From assembly GCA_943329595.2 (NCBI GenBank), contig CALQEM020000005.1:1-34686 (forward strand): a stretch of 34,686 bases of DNA. Reading direction: 5' to 3'. Both the position numbers and the translations under genes were made by a program. This document shows positions 1-7,300 of the stretch, one piece after another. Each line of letters begins with the position of its first letter. The first letter of the stretch is position 1. The notes under the pieces were generated by a model. That model saw only the letters and a program-made list of their open reading frames with translations, had not been told where the DNA came from and did not search any database. The DNA comes from CAIYMF01 sp943329595 (lineage in GTDB: Bacteria > Actinomycetota > Actinomycetes > S36-B12 > CAIYMF01).

Positions 1-564
1 GAGGACGCGAAGCTCCACACGACAGCGGAGCGTGAGGTTGTAGTAGCGCAGACGCTCATGCGCGAGGTGCGACTGCTGGCACCGGCGGACTCGACCATTC
101 GTCGGGCGCTGGGCGACTATGCCGTGGCCGTGCTCCGCGGCGAGACCGGAGAGGGGGGCGAGCTCGAGTCGAGCACGGCAGCAGAGGACGCCTTTATCGC
201 GGTGGAGAACGCAGCTATCGTGCTGATCGAGCAGCCGGGGATCGATACGTACCGCGCCGAGGAGGTTCTCGAATCCCTCCACGATCTGAAACTCGCTCGC
301 GAGGAGCGGGTTTCAGAGTTGGGGAACACGGTCGCCCTTCCGCTCGTACTGCTGCTACTGGTGATGGCCGCTCTCAACCTCGCGGGTATCGGCCTATTTC
401 CTGGTGGAACTTCTCGTGGACTCAAGGTGACGTTCGGTGTGGTGGTGGCGGTCGCTGTGGCGTCGATGCTCACCAGTGTTGTCGTGCTCGAGTCGCTGCC
501 GTTCATCCAGCCCAGGCTGGCCCTGCCCGTAGAGAGCCTCATTGCCGACGTCAATTCCGGCTGA
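1..564 (+). CDS. C-terminal part of a membrane protein, possibly DUF4239-like (5' end outside window)
   Basis: The reading frame is open from the first base of the window, so the ATG at 58 is probably internal and the gene starts upstream. What is visible is a mostly polar, acidic helical stretch of about 110 residues, then two hydrophobic segments (VALPLVLLLLVMAALNLAGI and the run after LKVTFG), and a short tail with PFIQPRLALPVESL. A soluble helical part followed by an ER-rich linker, two transmembrane helices and a PF...P motif near the C-terminus resembles the bestrophin-like DUF4239 family. That resemblance is from memory and weak. No catalytic motif is visible. It precedes the surface protein cluster by about 130 bp and is probably a separate transcription unit. 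Confidence 0.5.
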   Translation, partial: EDAKLHTTAEREVVVAQTLMREVRLLAPADSTIRRALGDYAVAVLRGETGEGGELESSTAAEDAFIAVENAAIVLIEQPGIDTYRAEEVLESLHDLKLAREERVSELGNTVALPLVLLLLVMAALNLAGIGLFPGGTSRGLKVTFGVVVAVAVASMLTSVVVLESLPFIQPRLALPVESLIADVNSG

Positions 565-607
565 GCGCCTGCCGGTGAGTTGCATCGAGGGGCACGCGAG
601 TGGGCTC

Positions 608-623
608 CTAGGGTTTTCCCTAG
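608..623. promoter_or_regulatory. Palindromic operator candidate, copy 1
   Basis: CTAGGGTTTTCCCTAG is a perfect inverted repeat with 6-bp arms and a TTTT spacer, 72 bp before the start of the first surface protein gene. The same element occurs before the other two surface protein genes and nowhere else that I can see in the window. A shared transcription factor binding site is inferred; symmetric sites like this suit a dimeric regulator, for example of the LuxR/response-regulator type. Confidence 0.6.
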
Positions 624-695
624 TGCCCGTTAGGTTGCTGTCGGTTTTTGTGTTGCTATGTGAGGAAACGTCCAACTCGAGCAAGGAGCTCCGAG

Positions 696-2969
696 ATGCG
701 TTCTTCATCGCCTAGCGGCACCAACCTGACGTCGCACCTTCGTCGCGTTGCGATAGCGGTCACTGCTTCGGCACTCGTCGCGCTCGGAGTGGGTGTCGGA
801 GCGACGCCCGCGGCGGCCGTCCCCGCGGTCGCGTGCGGTAACGGCGCTGGTGAGGCGATGTGTCTGACGTTTGCCCTCCCCTCTGATTTGGCGGGAAATT
901 ACGTTTTCTTCCCCCTCGAGGGTGCGAGCTCTGTGTACGTCGATTGGGGTGATGGCTCCCCGGTCGCAGGCCCCATCACCTCGGTGGGGGCATCGGCGGT
1001 CCCCCACACTTATTTTGTGGGTGGCACCACCCAGGTCAAGATCTACGGCACGAGCCTTGACCATTTTGGACACGGCACTTCCTGGTCCGGTGCTGACTCG
1101 CTGGGCAGCGTCGACTCCTGGGGCGGCCTGGGGTTGAAGTCTCTGGCGATGGCGTTGAATTCGTCCTCGGCTCTGACCTCGGTGCCAGCGACTCTTCCCA
1201 GCACCGTCACCGACATCGGTGGCATGTTCCAATCGTCGGGCTTCGCCGGCGACGACAACATCGGCCTGTGGGACACCACCTACGTCACCACCATGAGTAA
1301 CGCATTTCAGTTTGCGACGCGCTTCGATAAGTCCCTGGGCGCCTGGAAGATGGGCAGCGTCACCGACGCCACAGGCATGTTGAACTACTCGGGCATGTCA
1401 GTGCAGAGCTACGACGCCACGCTGAATGGATGGAATTCGCAGACCCGCGCGCAATCGCTGACGGTGGGCGCCGCCGGCCTTTACTACAGTTCAGCGGGAA
1501 GCAGCGCGCATGCTGCTCTCCAGGTCGACCCCTTCGGCTGGGTCCTCGACGACGCTGGACCTGCATCGGCAGCAACACTCTCGTCAGTGGGTCTGTCGGG
1601 AAGCGAGACGATCCGAAGCACGCTGCAGGCAAATGCCGTGACTGCCTATCAGCCGCGCCTTACCTATCAGTGGCAGACGTCGGTGACCGGCGTCGGCTCG
1701 TGGTCTGACCTCGCAGGTGAAACGAATTTCACGCTGCTGGTGCCAGACCTTCAGGCGGGTAAGTACCTGCGGGTCTGCGTCAACGCCAACAACTCGGTGG
1801 GCACGCCCGTCGACCTCTGCAGCGACGCAACCGGCGAGATCGCGGGCATTGATCCGTCGGTGGGCACGGTGACGATCACCGGCTCCGCAGTCACGGGATT
1901 AACCCTGACGGCTCAGACCCCCGAATTCATCCCGGGTGTGCCCGCGGCAACGCTGACCTACGCGTGGGCGATTAGTGACAGCTCGACGGGAAATGGCTCG
2001 GACGGAATCCGCGATGAGACTGGAAGCACGCTGCTACTGACCGACAGCATGATTGGCCGATACATCTACGTCTGTGTGTCCGACGGAGTCAATCAAGACA
2101 CCTGCACGTTCCCGCTGACAGGTCCAATCCTCGGCGTTGCCCCCAACTTCTCATCGGTGACCGTGACCGGTGCGTTGACCGTGCGCTCGACGGCCACAGC
2201 AACCCTGACCGGCCTCGTGGGCGCGCCTGCCCGGGAAGTCTTCTACCAGTGGTACTCGTCGGCGAACGGGTCATCCGGCTGGACCGCCTTCGGCGAACTC
2301 GTCGAGGTGCCCACGGTGTCGATTCCGTACTCGCAGTTCCATCGCTACCTACGGGTGACCGTAAAGGTGACTGCGGACGGCTTTCCCGACCACGTTGACA
2401 CGAGTTCAGCGGTCAGGGTGAGCGCCTCGACGCCAAACGTCCCTCGGTCGGTCAAGGGTCTTGCCGGTGACAAGGCGGCTCTCGTGTCGTGGACCGCTCC
2501 CGCCGACAATGGGGGCGCGGCCGTTAACTACTACAAGGTCACGGCAACTCCGAAAGTGGGCACCGCCACTCGCACCTGCACCACAGTGACCAACTCAGGG
2601 GCCTTGTCGTGCCAGGTCAACGGTCTAGCCGCCGGGGTGGGGTACCGCTTCACCGTGAAGGCGCATAATTCGGTGGGCTTCGGTGCGGCGTCGGCACAGA
2701 GCGCCGTGGTGACACCGATAGGCATCACGTGGACTAAGTCGGGCAAGGTCATCACGGCGAAGTTCACGCCGGTATCCGGTGCGACGAAGTACACCGAGGC
2801 CAGCACTGGTGCAACGAAGGCCAGCGGTGTGTGCAGCGTTGCTGGAAGTGGCAGCGCGCGTCGGGTGACGTGCGTGATCACTCTCAAGGCGGGCAAGTCG
2901 ACGCTCACCGTATCGGCGTTCAAGACGGCGACAGTGGTGGTCAAGGCGATCCGGGTGCAGACCGTCTAA
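696..2969 (+). CDS. Secreted multidomain surface protein (PKD-like, BspA-type repeats, Ig-like, FN3)
   Basis: The product is a predicted exported protein of 757 aa. The ATG at 696 is chosen because AAGGAG lies 7 nt upstream; an ATG at 648 in the same frame has no ribosome binding site. Residues 1-41 form a signal peptide (RR, an Ala/Val-rich core, then TPAAA). A PKD-like module follows (about 79-128, with VDWGDGS and HTY). About 169-235 hold two degenerate BspA/DUF285 repeats (LWDTTYVTTMSNAF, LGAWKMGSVTDATGML) and the closing SYDATLNGW segment. Then come three Ig-like modules (about 289-578; YQWQTS, YAWAIS, YQWYSS), one FN3 domain (579-675) and a final domain with two cysteines (676-757). There is no LPXTG or C-terminal helix. 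It is followed by two paralogs. A role in adhesion or the cell surface is inferred from the architecture only. Confidence 0.85.
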   Translation: MRSSSPSGTNLTSHLRRVAIAVTASALVALGVGVGATPAAAVPAVACGNGAGEAMCLTFALPSDLAGNYVFFPLEGASSVYVDWGDGSPVAGPITSVGASAVPHTYFVGGTTQVKIYGTSLDHFGHGTSWSGADSLGSVDSWGGLGLKSLAMALNSSSALTSVPATLPSTVTDIGGMFQSSGFAGDDNIGLWDTTYVTTMSNAFQFATRFDKSLGAWKMGSVTDATGMLNYSGMSVQSYDATLNGWNSQTRAQSLTVGAAGLYYSSAGSSAHAALQVDPFGWVLDDAGPASAATLSSVGLSGSETIRSTLQANAVTAYQPRLTYQWQTSVTGVGSWSDLAGETNFTLLVPDLQAGKYLRVCVNANNSVGTPVDLCSDATGEIAGIDPSVGTVTITGSAVTGLTLTAQTPEFIPGVPAATLTYAWAISDSSTGNGSDGIRDETGSTLLLTDSMIGRYIYVCVSDGVNQDTCTFPLTGPILGVAPNFSSVTVTGALTVRSTATATLTGLVGAPAREVFYQWYSSANGSSGWTAFGELVEVPTVSIPYSQFHRYLRVTVKVTADGFPDHVDTSSAVRVSASTPNVPRSVKGLAGDKAALVSWTAPADNGGAAVNYYKVTATPKVGTATRTCTTVTNSGALSCQVNGLAAGVGYRFTVKAHNSVGFGAASAQSAVVTPIGITWTKSGKVITAKFTPVSGATKYTEASTGATKASGVCSVAGSGSARRVTCVITLKAGKSTLTVSAFKTATVVVKAIRVQTV

Positions 2970-2992
2970 GGGTCGCCCAGCGTGCTCCTCGT

Positions 2993-3031
2993 GGGGCGCC
3001 TAGGCGCGATAGGTTCGCGCTTGGGTGCCCC
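2993..3031. terminator. Long GC-rich hairpin, repeat family copy 1 (probable terminator)
   Basis: Arms GGGGCGCCTAGGCGCGA and TCGCGCTTGGGTGCCCC flank a 5-nt loop TAGGT. All 17 positions pair in RNA if three G-U wobbles are allowed. It lies 24 bp after the stop of the first surface protein gene. There is no U-tract, so it would be a non-canonical terminator. The same sequence, including the CCGATGC that follows it, recurs at 4169, 12913 and, inverted, at 9177. Confidence 0.6.
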
Positions 3032-3070
3032 CGATGCGAAAGGACGGGGGGTCTGACGGGGGAGAGGGAC

Positions 3071-3086
3071 GTAGGGTTTTCCCTAG
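3071..3086. promoter_or_regulatory. Palindromic operator candidate, copy 2
   Basis: GTAGGGTTTTCCCTAG differs by one outer base from the perfect palindrome before genes 1 and 3; the inner 14 bp are fully symmetric. It lies 109 bp before the GTG start of the second surface protein gene. A possible -10 (TATGTT at 3112-3117) would place the palindrome centre near -45, the position of a class II activator. The -10 is weak evidence. Confidence 0.55.
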
Positions 3087-3195
3087 TCGTCGGTGGCGAT
3101 GAGCGCCTGTGTATGTTCCACTTCTTGCGCCACACAGCGCGAGAGGCACCTTCCTACCTTTGTCGTGATCCTTGTTTCAGGCCAGGAGGCCCCCC

Positions 3196-4146
3196 GTGAT
3201 CTCATCCTTCGTTCGTCGCAGCGTCGCGGTACTAACCACCTCAGCGCTGCTCGCTCTGGGCCTCGCGGCCACTGCGGGGCCAGCATCGGCGGTGTCGTTG
3301 AAGCCGCTTGTCGCACCTTACTTCTCCTCGGTGGCGGTGACCGGTCCCATGCAGGTGCGCACGACGGCCACGGCAACGGTGACCGGTCTTGTAGGCGGGC
3401 CTGACCGCGCGGTGTCCTACCAGTGGCAGTCGTCGCCCAACGGGTCAACCGACTGGGCTTATTTGGGTGGCGCCACCGAGGCGCCCACACTGCTGATCCC
3501 TTTCTCGCAGTTCCTGCGCTACCTGCGGGTGACGGTGACGGTCAGCGCCACCGGCTACTCCGACTACAGGCGTACGAGTGCAGGGGTTCTGGTTGCTGTT
3601 CCCAACACTGCGAACGCACCTCGGTCGGTACGGGGTGTTGCCGGTGACTCGTCGGTCCTGGTCTCGTGGACTGCTCCCGTTGACGAAGGAGGTGGGGTAA
3701 TCAACGGCTACAGGGTAATTGCAACTCCCAAGGTGGGTACCGCCACTCGTTCGTGCCAGACGCCTTTCTTTTCGAGCGCGATGTCCTGCCGGGTCACCGG
3801 CTTGGTCGCCGGGGTGGCGTACCGGTTTGTGGTGAGGGCGCACAACCAGTTGGGCTATGGGATTGCGTCGGCGCCGAGCGCTGCGGTCACGCCGATCTCC
3901 ATCACGTGGACACAGGTGGGTCGAGTGGTGACTGCGAAGTTTAGGCCGGTGTCGGGTGCGACGAAGTACACCGAGGCCAGCACAGGTGCTACGACGGCCA
4001 GAGGTGAGTGCACGGTGGCTGGAATTGCTACCGCGCGTCGGGTGACGTGCGTGATCACTCTCGCCACGGGTACATCGACGCTCTCCGTGTGGGCGGTCAC
4101 GTCTTCGGCGGTACTGATGAAGGCAACCCGGGTGCAGACCGTCTAG
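3196..4146 (+). CDS. Secreted surface protein, short paralog (Ig-like, FN3, shared C-terminal domain)
   Basis: This 316-aa paralog of the genes on both sides lacks the PKD and BspA-type parts. The GTG at 3196 is chosen because AGGAGG ends 6 nt upstream; the in-frame TTG at 3172 has no such site. Residues 1-32 are a signal peptide (RRSVAVLTTSALLALG, then GPASA) almost identical to that of the third gene. One Ig-like module (about 39-135; YQWQSSPNGS, FLRYLRV) is followed by an FN3 domain (137-233; PRSVRGVAGD, VSWTAP) and the C-terminal domain shared by all three proteins (234-316; ITWTQVG, GATKYTEAST, two Cys, ending in TRVQTV). It looks like the minimal form of the family. The exact function is unknown; surface exposure is inferred. 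Confidence 0.85.
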   Translation: MISSFVRRSVAVLTTSALLALGLAATAGPASAVSLKPLVAPYFSSVAVTGPMQVRTTATATVTGLVGGPDRAVSYQWQSSPNGSTDWAYLGGATEAPTLLIPFSQFLRYLRVTVTVSATGYSDYRRTSAGVLVAVPNTANAPRSVRGVAGDSSVLVSWTAPVDEGGGVINGYRVIATPKVGTATRSCQTPFFSSAMSCRVTGLVAGVAYRFVVRAHNQLGYGIASAPSAAVTPISITWTQVGRVVTAKFRPVSGATKYTEASTGATTARGECTVAGIATARRVTCVITLATGTSTLSVWAVTSSAVLMKATRVQTV

Positions 4147-4168
4147 GGTCGCCCAGCGTGTTCCTCGT

Positions 4169-4207
4169 GGGGCGCCTAGGCGCGATAGGTTCGCGCTTGG
4201 GTGCCCC
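4169..4207. terminator. Long GC-rich hairpin, repeat family copy 2 (probable terminator)
   Basis: The 39-bp hairpin is identical to the one at 2993-3031 and starts 22 bp after the stop of the second surface protein gene. The flanks on both sides are also nearly identical between the two copies, which shows that the whole intergenic region was duplicated. Confidence 0.6.
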
Positions 4208-4257
4208 CGATGCGAAAGGATGGGGGTGCGACGGGGGGTCTGACGGGGGAGAGGGAC

Positions 4258-4273
4258 CTAGGGTTTTCCCTAG
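4258..4273. promoter_or_regulatory. Palindromic operator candidate, copy 3
   Basis: CTAGGGTTTTCCCTAG, identical to the copy at 608-623, lies 105 bp before the ATG of the giant surface protein gene. A weak -10 (GATGTG, 4295-4300) would put the palindrome centre near -42 relative to a start around 4307. Confidence 0.6.
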
Positions 4274-4378
4274 TCGTCGGTGGCGATGATCGTCGATGTG
4301 TGGTGCACTCACCGGAGCCAGTTCACGATCGAAGGCGCCTTCGGGCATTAATGTCAGCCACTGCCGGGAGGCACCCCC

Positions 4379-7300
4379 ATGAAGTCGTTCAGTCTGCGTC
4401 GCATCGTTGCTGTGCTGACGACCTCAGCCCTGCTGGCATTGGGAATGGCGGCCACTGCGGGGCCGGCATCGGCCGCGGCAGCGCCGATGAGGTTGACGTT
4501 CACCACCACGGTGGCTAGCGCTCAGGTGTCGTTGCCTCTCAGGGGTACCGTCACTTCGATCACGGTGAGCTGGGGCGACGGCAGTTCCACCACCGTCACC
4601 AGCCTGCCTGTCTCACACACGTACGCTCTCGCGGGCACCTACCAGGTGGCCATTGGGGGAACGGCACTCTCTGCCTTCGGCTCGGGAACGACCTACACGG
4701 CATGGACCGGGGCCAAGTATCTGAAGAGCGTCGACGACTTTGGCACCCTGGGCACCACTGATTTCATGGGCGCTTTCAATGGTGCCAGCGCTTTGACCGC
4801 CGTACCCGCAGCGTTGCCTCTCCTAGTCACCAACACCAGCAACATGTTCAACGGAGCCACGGTCTTCAACCAGAACATCAGCAACTGGAACACGGCCTAC
4901 GTCACCACGATGAGTGGCATGTTCTTTGGGGCCAAAGCGTTCAATCAGAACATCAGCAACTGGAACACCGGGAAAGTCGCCGACATGAGCTACATGTTCT
5001 ATCAGGCGGAGAAGTTCAATCAGCCCTTGCCTCAAGCAGTTGATCACTGGAACACCAGCAGCGTCACCACCATGCAGAACATGTTCCAAAGCGCGACGGT
5101 TTTCAATCAGCCGGTCGGTACCTGGAACACCGCCAAGGTCACCGAGATGAGCGGATTGTTCTACCGTGCGGTTGCCTTCAACCAAAACATCAGCAGTTGG
5201 AACACCGGCTTGGTCACGCGAATGAACAGTATGTTCGCCTACGCGTCTGCCTTTAACCAGCCCATCGGAAGTTGGAATACGCAAAACGTGCAGGACATGG
5301 GCTTCATGTTTGGTGCCGCGTCGTCGTTTAATCAGCCGATTGGTACTTGGAACACCGGCAAGGTCATCGTCATGTACGTCATGTTCTCGGGTGCATCGGC
5401 GTTCAACCAGCCCATCGGCACGTGGAACACGCAGAACGTCACCGACATCGATGGCATGTTCGCGAACGCGTCGGCCTTCAACCAAAGTATCAGCGGGTGG
5501 AACACCGGCTTGATCACCAATATGAGCAGCATGTTCTCGGGCGCCACCTCGTTTAATCAAAGTCTGGGTATCTGGGATATCAATCAGGTCACCACGATGG
5601 CTGCGATGCTGAACAACTCCGGCATGTCGGGGGCCAGTTACGACGCGACTCTCACGGGTTGGGCGGCGCAGACTCCGACGATTGCTCGCGCCCTGGGTGC
5701 GACGGGTCTGCGATACACCCCGGGCCTCGCCGCGCGTGCGTCCTTGGCGACCACCTACAGGTGGACGATCACGGGAGACATCCCCTCGCGCCGGCCGATG
5801 ACGATGACTATCACCACCACCTCCGCTTCCACCTTGGTGCAGTTGCCTCTGAATGGAACCGTCACGGCCATCACGGTGTACTGGGGCGACGGCAGCAGCT
5901 CACCTGCCACGGGGCCGGTCAGTCACACGTACGCGACAGCAGGCACCTATCACCTGTCTGTTACCGGCGATCGGGTGAGCCACTTTGGCAATGCCGCAGG
6001 GTGGCAGGGGGCGGGGTGGGTCACGAGTGTGGAAGATTTCGGCGACCTAGGCACCACCGACCTCAGCGGCGCTTTCCGCGACAACTACAGACTCGTCTCA
6101 GTTCCGGCGGCTCTGCCCGCGGGTGTCACCAACCTCAGCTACATGTTCTACAACTCGGCCGAGGGATTTAATCAGGACCTCAGCAGCTGGGATACCAGCA
6201 GCGTCGTCAGTATGGTGCGGATGTTCACGGGCTCAACCGCCTTCAACCGAAGCCTGGGCAGTTGGGACATCACTCGGGTCGTCGACATGACCAGCATGTT
6301 GGACCTATCGGGCCTGTCGCTCGCCAACTACGAGGCAACACTGACCGGATGGGCCCCCTCTGCCGGCGCGTCGCCCCCTCGCGTTCTGGGCGCTCTCGGT
6401 CTGAACTACACACCGGGCCTGATTGCGCGTGACACGCTAGTGACCACCAACGGCTGGACCATCGTCGGCGACTCTCCGGTGGTGGGAACCACGCCGATGA
6501 AGATGACGTTCACCACTCCGGCCGACGACGCCGCGGTAACGCTGCCACTGGTGGGTGCGTCGTCGATCACGGTGAACTGGGGCGACGGTACCAGCGACTT
6601 GATCAGCGGGGCGGCGAGTCACACCTACGCGGTGGCAGGCACGTATGACGTGACCGTCTCAGGTGTCGCTCTCACCGGTTTCGGCGACGGAATCAATACC
6701 TGGCAGGGGGCGGAGTATCTGACGAGGGTCATCGACTTCGGCACCCTTGGCATCACCACTCTCAGTGGGGCGTTCCGGGGCGCGACGTCACTCATTGCCG
6801 TTCCCGATGCCCTGCCGCCGGGGGTTACCAACACCAGCTACATGTTCTATTTTGCGAGTGCTTTCAATGACGACATCAGCGGCTGGGACACCAGCAGCGT
6901 CACGAACATGAGTTACATGTTTTCGTACGCTCCGACGTTCAACCAACCGATCGGAAGTTGGGACACCAGCAGCGTCAACACGATGTATCGAATGTTCAGG
7001 ACCCCCCCGGGTTCAGCTTTCAATCAGGACCTCAGCGGCTGGAATACCGGCGCGGTCACCACCATGGGTGAGATGTTCTACGGAGCCTCAGCGTTCAACG
7101 GAGCAGTCGGAACGTGGGACACCTCTCGTGTTACCACCATGTCCAAGATGTTTAGCAACGCTGGCAACTTCAACCAGCCAATCGGCGACTGGAACACCAT
7201 CGGCGTCACGAACATGAGCAACATGTTCTATGTCGCGTCGGCGTTCAACCAGCCGATCGGCGACTGGAACACCATCAACGTCGTGGGCATGAGTTACATG

